Notes under the pieces: model-generated
Told to the model about the DNA's origin: nothing
Databases searched by the model: none
What the model saw: the letters and a program-made list of their open reading frames with translations, nothing else
Shown here: positions 8,014-17,585 of the stretch, piece after piece
How the letters are laid out: each line of letters starts with the position of its first letter
How positions within the stretch are numbered: position 1 is the stretch's first letter
Position numbers and translations under genes: made by a program
DNA from: Streptomyces aculeolatus
GTDB lineage: Bacteria > Actinomycetota > Actinomycetes > Streptomycetales > Streptomycetaceae
NCBI RefSeq assembly: GCF_020400605.1
Contig: NZ_JAINRD010000001.1
Location: 496,001-560,000 of the forward strand
Reading direction: 5' to 3'
Length of the DNA stretch: 64,000 nt

Positions 8014-10398
8014 GTGTCACAGCTCGCTCTCTACCGCCGCTACCGGCCCGAGACCTTCGGCGAGGTCATCGGGCAGGACCACGTGACCGGCCCCCTGCAG
8101 CAGGCGCTGCGGAACGGGCGGGTCAACCACGCGTACCTGTTCAGCGGGCCACGCGGCTGCGGGAAGACGACGAGCGCGCGCATCCTCGCCCGGTGTCTCA
8201 ACTGCGAGCGCGGGCCGACGCCGGAGCCGTGCGGGGAGTGCCGGTCGTGCCTGGACCTCGCGCGGAACGGGCCGGGGTCGATCGACGTCATCGAGATCGA
8301 CGCCGCGTCGCACGGCGGTGTGGACGACGCGCGTGAGCTGCGCGAGAAGGCGTTCTTCGGTCCCGCCGCCAGCCGGTACAAGATCTATATCGTCGACGAG
8401 GCGCACATGGTCACCTCCGCGGGGTTCAACGCCCTGCTGAAGGTGGTCGAGGAGCCGCCCGAGCATCTGAAGTTCATCTTCGCCACGACCGAGCCGGAGA
8501 AGGTCATCGGGACCATCCGGTCCCGGACGCACCACTACCCCTTCCGCCTGGTCCCCCCCGGCACCCTGCGCGACTACCTCGCGGACGTCTGCCGCGTCGA
8601 GGCCATCCCCGTCGAGGACGCGGTGCTGCCCCTGGTCGTACGGGCCGGGGCCGGCTCCGTGCGGGACTCGATGTCCGTCATGGACCAACTGCTCGCCGGC
8701 GCCGGTGCGCAGGGTGTGACGTACGCCATGGCCACCGCCCTCCTCGGGTATACGGACGACGCCCTGCTCGATTCCGTCGTCGACGCCTTCGCGGCGGGCG
8801 ACGGGGCGGCGGCGTTCGCGGTCGTGGAGCAGGTGATCGAGGGCGGGCACGATCCGCGGCGGTTCGTCACCGACCTGCTGGAGCGGCTGCGGGACCTCGT
8901 GATCCTCGCCGCCGTGCCGGACGCCGGCGACAAGGGGCTGATCGACGTTCCGGCGGATGTGCTGGAGCGGATGCGGCGCCAGGCCGACACCTTCGGCGCG
9001 GCCGAGTTGAGCCGTGCCGCCGACCTCGTGAACGAGGGGCTGACCGAGATGCGCGGCGCCACCGCGCCGCGGCTGCAGCTGGAGCTGATCTGCGCGCGGG
9101 TGCTGCTCCCCGGCGCGTACGGGGACGAGCGCTCGGTGATGGCCCGGCTCGACCGCCTGGAGCGCAACGCCCCCGCGGGGGCGCCGACCGTGGGGTACGT
9201 ACCCGGGCCCGACGCCCACCAGCCTTCCGGCGGGGGCGGGGGCGCCGCCGGTGGCGGTGGCCGTGGCGAGGCTCCCGGCGGTGGTGCCGAGGCCGCGCGT
9301 GCCGCTCTTGCCGAGCGGGGTGGCGCCGGGTCCGGCGGGGTCGGGGCTCCGGGGGGCGGTGCTGCTGGGTCTGCGGGTGGTGGCTCCTGGCCCGGCGGTG
9401 GGGTTTCCGGGCCCGGTGATGGTGTTTCCGGGTCTGCGGGTGGTGGGTCCGGGGCCGCAGGTGGTGGTTCCGCGGCTCCGGGCGGTGGTGCCGAGGTTTC
9501 CGGTGGGCCTGCTGGGGCCGGGGCTGCCGGGGCTTCTGACGGTGGTTCCTCCGGGGCTCCTGTCGGTGACGCGGGCGCCCGTCGGCCCGGGGCCTGGCCC
9601 GGTAGCGGGGCAGCGGCTTCCTCCGGGGGAGCGGCATCCTCTGCGCCGCCCGCCTCTGCGCCTTCCGCGCCTGCGCCCGCGTCCGCGGCTCCCGCCGGTG
9701 GCGTTGCCGCTGCCACCGCCCAGGGCGTGCCCGCGCAGCAGGGGGGCGGGGTTGCCGGGGCCGCTTCCGTGCGGCAGATGTGGCCCGACATCCTTGACGC
9801 CGTCAAGCACCGGCGGCGCTTCACCTGGATTCTGCTGAGCCAGAACGCCCAGGTCACCGGGTTCGACGGCGGGACTCTCCAGCTCGGCTTCGCCAACGTC
9901 GGCGCCCGGGACAGCTTCGTCAACGGCGGCAGCGACGAGGTGCTGCGCGAGGCCCTGGCGGAGCGGTTCGACGTGCAGTGGAAGGTCGAGGCCATCGTGG
10001 ACCCGACCGGCGGTGGCGGTGCCGGTGGCGGTCCCGGTGGCGGCGGGCCCGCGGCCGGGCCCGGCGGGGGCGGGGCAGGTGGTTCCGGTCCCGGTGGTTC
10101 CGGTGGCGGGGGATTCGGCGGCGGTGCCGGGTTGCGGCAGTCCGTACAGACCTCGCCCGCGGCCTCCGTACCGGCGCCCGCGCCTCCCCAGCAGCCCCGG
10201 CCCTCCGCGGCAGGACCCGGCGGGCCGCCCCCGCCCGACCCCGGGCCGCCCCCCGATCCGGGACCGCCTCCGCCGCCGCTGGAGGACGACATCCCCGACG
10301 ACGACGACCCCGACCTCGTCGACACCGCCCTGTCCGGGCACGACCTCATCGTCCGCGAGCTGGGCGCCACCGTCATAGAGGAGATCCGCCACGAGTAG
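8014..10398 (+). CDS. dnaX: DNA polymerase III subunit gamma/tau
   Basis: From GTG 8014 (VSQLALYRRYRPETF) the product is 794 residues. It is the ATPase that loads the sliding clamp and organises the replisome. Visible: Walker A GPRGCGKTT (about 45-53), the four-Cys zinc module (Cys64, 73, 76, 79), Walker B IVDEAH (about 126-131), sensor 1 ATTEPEKVIGTIRSR and domain III. From about residue 400 to 585 there is a Gly/Ala/Pro-rich stretch, then a conserved C-terminal block (MWPDILDAVKHRRRFTWILL), another Gly/Pro-rich linker and an acidic end. The longer reading frame from 7912 would run through the SRP RNA and is rejected. A shortened gamma form cannot be judged from sequence alone. Confidence 0.95.
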   Translation: MSQLALYRRYRPETFGEVIGQDHVTGPLQQALRNGRVNHAYLFSGPRGCGKTTSARILARCLNCERGPTPEPCGECRSCLDLARNGPGSIDVIEIDAASHGGVDDARELREKAFFGPAASRYKIYIVDEAHMVTSAGFNALLKVVEEPPEHLKFIFATTEPEKVIGTIRSRTHHYPFRLVPPGTLRDYLADVCRVEAIPVEDAVLPLVVRAGAGSVRDSMSVMDQLLAGAGAQGVTYAMATALLGYTDDALLDSVVDAFAAGDGAAAFAVVEQVIEGGHDPRRFVTDLLERLRDLVILAAVPDAGDKGLIDVPADVLERMRRQADTFGAAELSRAADLVNEGLTEMRGATAPRLQLELICARVLLPGAYGDERSVMARLDRLERNAPAGAPTVGYVPGPDAHQPSGGGGGAAGGGGRGEAPGGGAEAARAALAERGGAGSGGVGAPGGGAAGSAGGGSWPGGGVSGPGDGVSGSAGGGSGAAGGGSAAPGGGAEVSGGPAGAGAAGASDGGSSGAPVGDAGARRPGAWPGSGAAASSGGAASSAPPASAPSAPAPASAAPAGGVAAATAQGVPAQQGGGVAGAASVRQMWPDILDAVKHRRRFTWILLSQNAQVTGFDGGTLQLGFANVGARDSFVNGGSDEVLREALAERFDVQWKVEAIVDPTGGGGAGGGPGGGGPAAGPGGGGAGGSGPGGSGGGGFGGGAGLRQSVQTSPAASVPAPAPPQQPRPSAAGPGGPPPPDPGPPPDPGPPPPPLEDDIPDDDDPDLVDTALSGHDLIVRELGATVIEEIRHE

Positions 10399-10621
10399 GG
10401 CCTGCCGTTCGGCCCCGCCCGCCCGTGTACTCCGGAAGGATGAGGACGGCGGGAAGCGGCGACTCCCGGCGGGGCAACCCCTCCGGAGCGCGTCCTCCCT
10501 GCGATGGACGGCAGCGCGGCGGCGGAGAACGTAGGCTCGCCTGGACCGGCCCGACACCCGGCCGGCGACCGCGATGACGTAGGCACAGAGAACTGCAGTA
10601 GCGCGACAAGGAGCGAGCGAC

Positions 10622-10957
10622 GTGATGCCTGGTGGTGGCCAGCCCGACATGCAGCAGTTGCTGCAGCAGGCCCAGAAGATGCAGCAGGAGCTCGCCTCCG
10701 TCCAGCAGGAGCTGGCAGAGACGCCGGTCGAGGGGAGCGCGGGCGGCGGGCTCGTGAAGGCCACGGTGACCGGCTCCGGCGAGCTGACCGGCCTGGTGAT
10801 CGACCCGGGCGCCGTCGACCCCGAGGACACGGAGACCCTGGCCGACCTCGTCGTGGCCGCCGTGCGGGACGCGAACAACGCCGCGCAGCAGCTCCAGCAG
10901 GAGCGGCTCGGCCCGCTCGCGCAGGGGCTCGGCGGAATGCCGGGGCTGCCCTTCTGA
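10622..10957 (+). CDS. YbaB/EbfC nucleoid-associated protein
   Basis: The 111-residue protein binds DNA as a dimer and is nearly always encoded between dnaX and recR, as here. Motifs: [20 protein letters not shown] (dimerising helix), [20 protein letters not shown] (beta hairpin) and [19 protein letters not shown]. The start is taken as GTG 10622, aligning with the M-x-PGGGQP N-terminus of relatives; ATG 10625 is one codon inside. AAGGAG lies upstream. Confidence 0.92.
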   Translation: MMPGGGQPDMQQLLQQAQKMQQELASVQQELAETPVEGSAGGGLVKATVTGSGELTGLVIDPGAVDPEDTETLADLVVAAVRDANNAAQQLQQERLGPLAQGLGGMPGLPF

Positions 10958-11104
10958 TCCCCCCCCGCTTGCGTCGTCCCACGGGGTCGTTCCCGGCCGT
11001 CCGGATCTGCCGGGTTCCGGAACCGGAGGCCGCTGCGGAGGCGGGTTGAACCCGGCGGTAGCGGCTAGCTTGGTGCAGGAGAGCGGACACGAGAGAGGCG
11101 TTGC

Positions 11105-11704
11105 GTGTACGAAGGCGTGGTCCAGGATCTGATCGACGAGTTGGGCAGGCTGCCCGGCGTCGGTCCCAAGAGCGCGCAGCGCATCGCCTTCCACATCCTG
11201 CAGGCCGAGCCGGCCGACGTCCGCCGGCTGGCGCATGCGCTGAGCGAGGTGAAGGAGAAGGTCCGGTTCTGCGCGGTCTGCGGGAACGTCGCGCAGGAGG
11301 AGCAGTGCCGGATCTGCGCCGACCCGCGGCGCGACCCCGCCGTCCTGTGCGTCGTCGAGGAGCCCAAGGACGTCGTGGCCATCGAGCGCACCCGTGAGTT
11401 CCGCGGGCGGTACCACGTGCTCGGCGGCGCGATCAGCCCCATCGAGGGCGTCGGCCCGGACGACCTGCGGATCCGGGAGCTGCTCGCCCGGCTCGCCGAC
11501 GGCGCCGTCACGGAGCTGATCCTCGCCACCGACCCCAATCTCGAAGGCGAGGCCACGGCCACGTACCTCGCCCGCATGGTCAAGCCCATGGGTCTGAAGG
11601 TGACCCGGCTGGCCAGTGGTCTGCCCGTCGGCGGCGATCTGGAGTACGCGGACGAGGTCACCCTCGGCCGTGCCTTCGAAGGCAGGCGGTTGCTCGATGT
11701 CTGA
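11105..11704 (+). CDS. recR: Recombination protein RecR
   Basis: The 199-residue protein acts with RecO and RecF in gap repair and RecA loading. It begins [20 protein letters not shown] (GTG 11105), with helix-hairpin-helix [16 protein letters not shown], a four-Cys zinc finger (CAVCGN...CRIC, about residues 57-72) and a Toprim domain ([14 protein letters not shown] to [17 protein letters not shown]). Length is standard. A 147-nt gap follows the YbaB gene; cotranscription is likely. Confidence 0.96.
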   Translation: MYEGVVQDLIDELGRLPGVGPKSAQRIAFHILQAEPADVRRLAHALSEVKEKVRFCAVCGNVAQEEQCRICADPRRDPAVLCVVEEPKDVVAIERTREFRGRYHVLGGAISPIEGVGPDDLRIRELLARLADGAVTELILATDPNLEGEATATYLARMVKPMGLKVTRLASGLPVGGDLEYADEVTLGRAFEGRRLLDV

Positions 11705-11814
11705 AACGGAACCACGTGCCCGCCGGCTGGAGCCCGGCGCAGCGCCCGGCAGACCGGCAGGCCGCCGCACGCGGCCGGGTGGTGCGCGGGGCGCCGACAG
11801 AGGAGGTCTGCTCG

Positions 11815-12477
11815 ATGTCTGACGCCACCATGCACCAGGCGACGCAGGACCCGGACAGCTTCGCGGTCCAGATCGCCGACTCGATCGAGAGCTTCATCGT
11901 CGCGGTCACCGAGGTCGCCAAGGGTGACGAGCCGAACAGCGCCGTGCCCTTCCTCCTGCTGGAGGTCTCCCAGCTGCTGCTGGCCGGCGGGCGGCTCGGC
12001 GCGCACGAGGACTTCGTGCCGGACGAGCGGTACGAGCCGGACACCGGCCCCGAGCCGGACGTGGACGAACTGCGCGAGCGGTTCGCCGAGCTGCTGGACC
12101 CGGTGGACGTCTACTCCGAGGTCTTCGACCCGTACGTGCCGCGCAGCACCCCCGTCGCCAGCCGGATCTCGGACGACCTGGCCGACGTGATCACCGATCT
12201 GCGGCACGGCCTCGCGCACTACGCGGCGGGGCGGGTCAACGAGGCGCTGTGGTGGTGGCAGTTCTCGTACCTGTCCAACTGGGGGCCGACCGCGAGCGCC
12301 TGCCTGCGCGCGCTGCAGTCGCTGGTGGCGCACGTGCGGCTGGACACGCCGCTGGGGGAGCTGGACGGGCTCGACACCGACAGCGACGCCGCGCTGGACG
12401 ACGGGCGGCTGGAGGAGGAAGCGGGCCGCGTGATGGCGGAGGAGATCGCGGAGCCGCTGGGGCTGCGGCGCACCTGA
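11815..12477 (+). CDS. DUF5063 family protein
   Basis: From ATG 11815, preceded by AGAGGAGG, the product is 220 residues. It is mainly helical and acidic, with IADSIESFIVAVTEVAKGD, PFLLLEVSQLLLAGGRLGA, VDVYSEVFDPYVP and the conserved aromatic run NEALWWWQFSYLSNWGPTA. This family sits downstream of recR in streptomycetes; no function is known. The region between recR and this start contains an in-frame extension back to 11716 that lacks conserved features. Confidence 0.85.
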   Translation: MSDATMHQATQDPDSFAVQIADSIESFIVAVTEVAKGDEPNSAVPFLLLEVSQLLLAGGRLGAHEDFVPDERYEPDTGPEPDVDELRERFAELLDPVDVYSEVFDPYVPRSTPVASRISDDLADVITDLRHGLAHYAAGRVNEALWWWQFSYLSNWGPTASACLRALQSLVAHVRLDTPLGELDGLDTDSDAALDDGRLEEEAGRVMAEEIAEPLGLRRT

Positions 12478-12815
12478 GCGCTGGGTGCGTAGCAAGAGGC
12501 GCGGGGCGCGGGGGACGGGCTGCGGGCGCGGGGGACGGGCCGGGCGCGCGGAGGGGTGCGTGCGCCGTGCGTACGTGCCGAGTTCGTCCGCTGCGTTCGT
12601 GCGCCGCGGTTGCGCGCCGGGTGTGCGTACCGCGGTCGTCCCGTGTTCGTGTGCCGCGGTCGCGTCCGGATTGTGGGGCTCCGGATGTGACCTGCCTTAC
12701 GTTTCCGTGTGCCCGCGGTGGTCCCGGGCAGGTACGTCTCCGAACCGGCCCGGCCAGTGCGTACTGGCCGGCTCGGTAGACTGAGCCGACCGAAACACCA
12801 TTGCGAGGAGCGCAC
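12478..12815. other. Intergenic region with short imperfect repeats
   Basis: This 338-nt stretch upstream of aspartokinase holds no credible gene. It has a 20-bp unit repeated in tandem (12501-12520 and 12521-12540, sharing GCGCGGGGGACGGGC) and a second 20-bp imperfect direct repeat (GTTCGTGCGCCGCGGTTGCG at 12595-12614, with a variant at 12645-12664). TAGACT at 12776-12781 could be a -10 box for the downstream gene. The repeats may be simple replication slippage or may matter for aspartokinase regulation. Confidence 0.4.
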
Positions 12816-14087
12816 GTGGGCCTTGTCGTGCAGAAGTACGGCGGCTCTTCCGTCGCCGACGCCGAGGGCATCAAGCGCGTCGCCAAGCGGATCGTCGAGA
12901 CCAAGAAGGCCGGCCATCAGGTCGTCGTCGTGGTGTCCGCGATGGGCGACACGACGGACGAGCTGATCGATCTCGCCGAGCAGGTCTCACCGATCCCGAC
13001 CGGCCGCGAACTCGACATGCTGCTCACCGCGGGCGAGCGGATCTCCATGGCCCTGCTGGCGATGGCGATCAAGAAACTGGGCCACGAGGCGCTGTCGTTC
13101 ACCGGCAGCCAGGCGGGTGTGATCACCGACGCCGTGCACAACAAGGCGCGGATCATCGACGTCACGCCCGGCCGGATCCAGGAGGCCGTGAACAAGGGCG
13201 CCATCGCGATCGTCGCCGGCTTCCAGGGTGTTTCGCAGGACAGCAAGGACATCACGACGCTCGGCCGCGGCGGCTCGGACACCACGGCGGTGGCGCTGGC
13301 GGTCGCGCTCGAGGCGGAGGTCTGCGAGATCTACACCGACGTGGACGGCGTGTTCACCGCCGACCCGCGGGTGGTCAAGAAGGCCCGTAAGATCGATCGG
13401 ATCCCGTACGAGGACATGCTCGAACTGGCCACCAGCGGGTCGAAGGTCCTGCTGCACCGCTGCGTCGAGTACGCCCGCCGGTACAACATGCCCATTCATG
13501 TCCGCTCCTCGTTTTCGGGGCATCCGGGCACCTGGGTAGGCAATATCTCCGAGGGAGCAGAAGGCATGGAGCACGCGATCATCTCCGGAGTCGCGCACGA
13601 CGTCTCCGAGGCGAAGATCACGGTGGTCGGGGTCCCGGACAAGCCGGGCGAGGCCGCCGCCATCTTCCGGGCGATTGCGGACGCCGAGATCAACATCGAC
13701 ATGGTGGTGCAGAACGTCTCGGCCGCCGCCACCGGCCTGACCGACATCTCCTTCACCCTGCCCAAGACCGACGGCCACCGCGCGATGGAACTGCTGACCA
13801 AGGCGCAGCCGTCGATCGGCTTCGAGTCGCTGCGCTACGACGACCAGGTCGGCAAGATCTCCCTCGTCGGCGCCGGCATGCGCTCGCACCCGGGCGTCAC
13901 GGCCACGTTCTTCGAGGCGCTGTCCAACGCCGGGGTCAACATCGAGCTCATCTCGACCTCCGAGATCCGCATCTCGGTGGTGACCCGCGAGGACGTCGTC
14001 AAGGACGCGGTACGGGCCGTGCACACGGCGTTCGGCCTCGACAGCGAGAGCGACGAGGCGGTCGTCTACGGCGGTACGGGCCGCTGA
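12816..14087 (+). CDS. lysC: Aspartokinase
   Basis: Phosphorylates L-aspartate, the first step to lysine, threonine, methionine and diaminopimelate. From GTG 12816 (GAGGAG five bases upstream) the product is 423 residues. Motifs: [17 protein letters not shown] (substrate/ATP loop), [15 protein letters not shown] and, in the C-terminal half, two ACT domains ([19 protein letters not shown] and [19 protein letters not shown]). It lacks a fused homoserine dehydrogenase. In many streptomycetes the aspartate-semialdehyde dehydrogenase gene (asd) follows directly; here it does not. Confidence 0.95.
   Translation: MGLVVQKYGGSSVADAEGIKRVAKRIVETKKAGHQVVVVVSAMGDTTDELIDLAEQVSPIPTGRELDMLLTAGERISMALLAMAIKKLGHEALSFTGSQAGVITDAVHNKARIIDVTPGRIQEAVNKGAIAIVAGFQGVSQDSKDITTLGRGGSDTTAVALAVALEAEVCEIYTDVDGVFTADPRVVKKARKIDRIPYEDMLELATSGSKVLLHRCVEYARRYNMPIHVRSSFSGHPGTWVGNISEGAEGMEHAIISGVAHDVSEAKITVVGVPDKPGEAAAIFRAIADAEINIDMVVQNVSAAATGLTDISFTLPKTDGHRAMELLTKAQPSIGFESLRYDDQVGKISLVGAGMRSHPGVTATFFEALSNAGVNIELISTSEIRISVVTREDVVKDAVRAVHTAFGLDSESDEAVVYGGTGR
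13551..13568 (+). promoter_or_regulatory. Internal ribosome-binding site and start for aspartokinase beta subunit
   Basis: GAGGGAG at 13551-13557 precedes ATG 13566, in frame with lysC, by eight bases. Translation from here would give a 173-residue protein starting [13 protein letters not shown], consisting only of the two ACT regulatory domains. Actinobacterial and Bacillus aspartokinases are known to be alpha2-beta2, with beta made from exactly this type of internal start. Use of this site in this organism is inferred. Confidence 0.65.
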
Positions 14088-14309
14088 AGCCAGTCGTAAT
14101 CGATCCGTTGGTCCATACCGCTTGCGCCGAACACCCTTGCCATCCGACGATTTCGGTTCGCGCCGTCTGCAACCGCGGCGGCGCCGCGGAGCGTCTCTGT
14201 CCCTGCCCGCATTGGCCGGCCGCACGGGTAGCGAGGGAGTGGGCATGGCAGTACGCGCGGTAACACCACCGGCGTTGCCGCCGTGCGCGTACAACCTTGA
14301 CGGGGGTCG

Positions 14310-14972
14310 GTGTGTCAAACAGGCGTGGCAGAGGCACTCAGCATTGCGACCCTTCCGGCCGGCCCCGCGCTGCGCCCCGGTTCTCCCGCGGCGTCCCGGG
14401 GGCTGCCGGTGATCGCGCCGTGGTCTGCGCGGCCCGCCGCGAAGAAGTCCGCGGCGGACGCTGACGACGCCATGGCAGAGGGCACCAGCGTCGACCACCT
14501 CACCGAGACGTACCAGACCCACTACCGGTCGCTGCTCGGTCTCGCCGCGCTGCTGCTCGACGACCTCGCCTCCTGCGAGGACGTGGTGCAGGAGGCTTTC
14601 ATCCGCGTGCACTCCGCGCGCAAGCGGGTCAAGGACCCGGACAAGACCCTCGCCTATCTGCGGCAGACGGTCGTCAACCTTTCACGTTCCGCGCTCCGTC
14701 GGCGCATCACCGGGCTGAAGCTGCTCTCCAAGCCCATGCCCGACATGGCCAGCGCGGAAGAGGGTGCGTACGAACAGTTGGAGCGCGACCAATTGATCCA
14801 GGCGATGCGCGGGCTGCAGCGCCGGCAGCGCGAGGTGCTCGTGCTGCGTTACTTCGCGGACATGACCGAGGCTCAGGTGGCCGAGGCGCTGGGCATCTCG
14901 CTCGGCTCCGTCAAGGCGTACGGGTCCCGGGGCATCGCCGCACTGCGAACAGCCATGGGAGCGCCGGCATGA
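14310..14972 (+). CDS. SigE-family RNA polymerase sigma factor
   Basis: An ECF-like sigma factor of about 220 residues with region 2 (YQTHYRSLLGLAALLLDDLASCEDVVQEAFIRVH), a linker and region 4 (MRGLQRRQREVLVLRYFADMTEAQVAEALGISLGSVKAYGSRGI). The N-terminal ~60 residues are variable. GTG 14310 has a G-rich site upstream; GTG 14325 (VAEALSIATL) is an equally possible start. Its stop overlaps the next gene's ATG by four bases, so it is coupled to a membrane protein that may act as its anti-sigma factor. TTGAC...GTCAA (14297-14301 and 14313-14317) flanks the start and could be a promoter or operator. Confidence 0.88.
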   Translation: MCQTGVAEALSIATLPAGPALRPGSPAASRGLPVIAPWSARPAAKKSAADADDAMAEGTSVDHLTETYQTHYRSLLGLAALLLDDLASCEDVVQEAFIRVHSARKRVKDPDKTLAYLRQTVVNLSRSALRRRITGLKLLSKPMPDMASAEEGAYEQLERDQLIQAMRGLQRRQREVLVLRYFADMTEAQVAEALGISLGSVKAYGSRGIAALRTAMGAPA

Positions 14973-16513
14973 GCGAGCGTTTCTACGGATCGGGGCCCCC
15001 GTGGGAGCGGGGCTCCGAGGGATCCGGCGGGTCGGGAGCAGGGGCCGGGGCCGGACGCGGGGCAGTGGACGTGGCGGAGACGGCGGAGCTGCCGGATGTG
15101 TCGGCGGACTCGGACGAGGTGACGGTGCCGGTGCCGGAGGCGGCTGTGCCCGAGGCTGCGGAGTCGGAGGCTGCGGGGCCGGACGACGGGACGACGGCGC
15201 GGGACGCGTCGGATACGCCGGGTGCGTCGGAAACGGCGCGTGCGTCGAAGGACTCGGGCGCGGGCTCCGGTGAGCCGGGCGGTGCCGCGGAGGCCGGTGG
15301 TGCCGCGGAGGCCGGTGGTCCGAAGGGGCCGGCCGGCCCCGGCGGCCCGGACGGTCCCCGCATTCCCGGCAGTCGTCGTGCTCCGGACGGTCTGCCCGGT
15401 GCGGCCGGCCCGGGTGGCGACGCCGGCTCCGGTGGTGCGGGCGGTACCGGCGGGGGCGGGAACCCGCGGTGGCCCGGCGGCTTCGGCGACGGTGCCGGGG
15501 ACGGCGGCGACGACGAGGGCCGCGAGGACGAGCTGCGGCTGCTGCTGCACTCCGCGGTCGACGGCCTGGAGCCGGCGCCCGGCACGCTGCAGTACCTCCA
15601 GCGGGCGGTCCCCGCGCGGCGTACGCGCCGTCGGCAACTGGTCGCGGTCGCCGCGGTCGCGGTGGTCGCGCTGGCCGTCTCGGTGCCGGCGCTGATGAAC
15701 GTCGCCGGCTCGACCAGTGAGAAGAACCCGCGCCAGGACATCGCCAACAGCCAGATGCCCGGTGCCGGGCAGCAGGGCGGAGGCGGCGCCGTCGAGGGCA
15801 ACGACTCGGACGCCACCGCCGGCACCAAGGAGCCGAGCGACAAGGAAGAGAAGACCGAGCCCCCCGGGGAGGACGAGAACACCGCCGCCCCGACCGGCGG
15901 CTCCGAGGGCACGACGGCCACCGAGCCGTGCGCTCCGGCGCAGGTCAGCGAGCCCGTCGCGGCCAGCGGCACGCCCGACGAGGCGGGCCGGGTCACCGGC
16001 TCCTTCACCGTCACCAACGTCTCCGCCACCGCCTGCGTGGTCGAGTCGTCCGACGGCGTGCGGGTGGGCGGTACGTTCGGCGCGGCGAGCGCGAGCGCGG
16101 TCGACACCCGGACGCACACCGTCGGCGACGCCGCCACGGACCTGCTGCCGGCGCCCGAGACCACCGGCACGCTGGTGCTGGCGGCCGGCGAGTCGTACGT
16201 GGTGGAGTTCGCCTGGGTGCCGGAGCCCAGCAGCGACGGCGGCTGCACCACCACCGCCACCACCCCGGCCCCGGACCCCAGCGACGACACGCAGTCGTCG
16301 CCGGACGAGACGCAGTCCGAGACCGACCAGGGGACCGAGACCGGCGGCGACACCGGCGGCACCGGTGAGCCGGGCGAAGGCGACGGCACCACCGACGGCT
16401 CCGTCACCCTGACCCACTCGCCCGAGGCCGACTCCTCCGCCGTGGCCAGCGTCACGGTCCAGAACGCCTGCGCGGGCACGGTTTACTACACCGAACCGCT
16501 CCCGAGCGCCTGA
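14969..16513 (+). CDS. Single-pass membrane protein, putative sigma-factor partner
   Basis: A 514-residue protein translationally coupled (ATGA) to the sigma factor gene. Order: a low-complexity acidic/Gly-rich region (1-180), a short conserved cytoplasmic helix (REDELRLLLHSAVDGLEPAPGTLQYLQRAVPARRTRRR, about 184-222), one membrane helix (LVAVAAVAVVALAVSVPALM), an Asp/Glu/Thr-rich spacer and an extracytoplasmic Ig-like domain (VTGSFTVTNVSATACVVESS ... VVEFAWVPE) ending NACAGTVYYTEPL. The layout fits a transmembrane anti-sigma-like protein, but it lacks a recognisable HxxxCxxC zinc anti-sigma motif. Confidence 0.75.
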   Translation: MSERFYGSGPPWERGSEGSGGSGAGAGAGRGAVDVAETAELPDVSADSDEVTVPVPEAAVPEAAESEAAGPDDGTTARDASDTPGASETARASKDSGAGSGEPGGAAEAGGAAEAGGPKGPAGPGGPDGPRIPGSRRAPDGLPGAAGPGGDAGSGGAGGTGGGGNPRWPGGFGDGAGDGGDDEGREDELRLLLHSAVDGLEPAPGTLQYLQRAVPARRTRRRQLVAVAAVAVVALAVSVPALMNVAGSTSEKNPRQDIANSQMPGAGQQGGGGAVEGNDSDATAGTKEPSDKEEKTEPPGEDENTAAPTGGSEGTTATEPCAPAQVSEPVAASGTPDEAGRVTGSFTVTNVSATACVVESSDGVRVGGTFGAASASAVDTRTHTVGDAATDLLPAPETTGTLVLAAGESYVVEFAWVPEPSSDGGCTTTATTPAPDPSDDTQSSPDETQSETDQGTETGGDTGGTGEPGEGDGTTDGSVTLTHSPEADSSAVASVTVQNACAGTVYYTEPLPSA

Positions 16514-16649
16514 CCCGTACCGCGGCGGGGCAGGAGCGGCCCGTGGCCGCACGCGCTCCGCTCCGCCGCGGGCCCGGGCCTGAGTCCGGGCCCCGGCGCC
16601 GACCGGCCCCCGGGCGGGGGGCCGCCGGGGGAGGCCGTACCGTGGAGGC

Positions 16650-17585
<936 letters not shown>

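Noticed and set aside
9200..9780. Gly-rich part of dnaX as a silk-like or PE-PGRS-like separate gene
   Set aside because: It is in frame with dnaX on both sides; such linkers are common in actinobacterial DnaX.
8017..11090. Long minus-strand open frames opposite dnaX
   Set aside because: They mirror the Gly/Pro-rich dnaX codons, giving Pro/Ala/Arg runs; dnaX itself has all expected motifs.
14245..14412. Possible small gene between aspartokinase and sigma factor
   Set aside because: ATG 14245 has a fair RBS, but the frame runs antiphase into the sigma gene and looks non-conserved; an asd remnant was also looked for and not seen.
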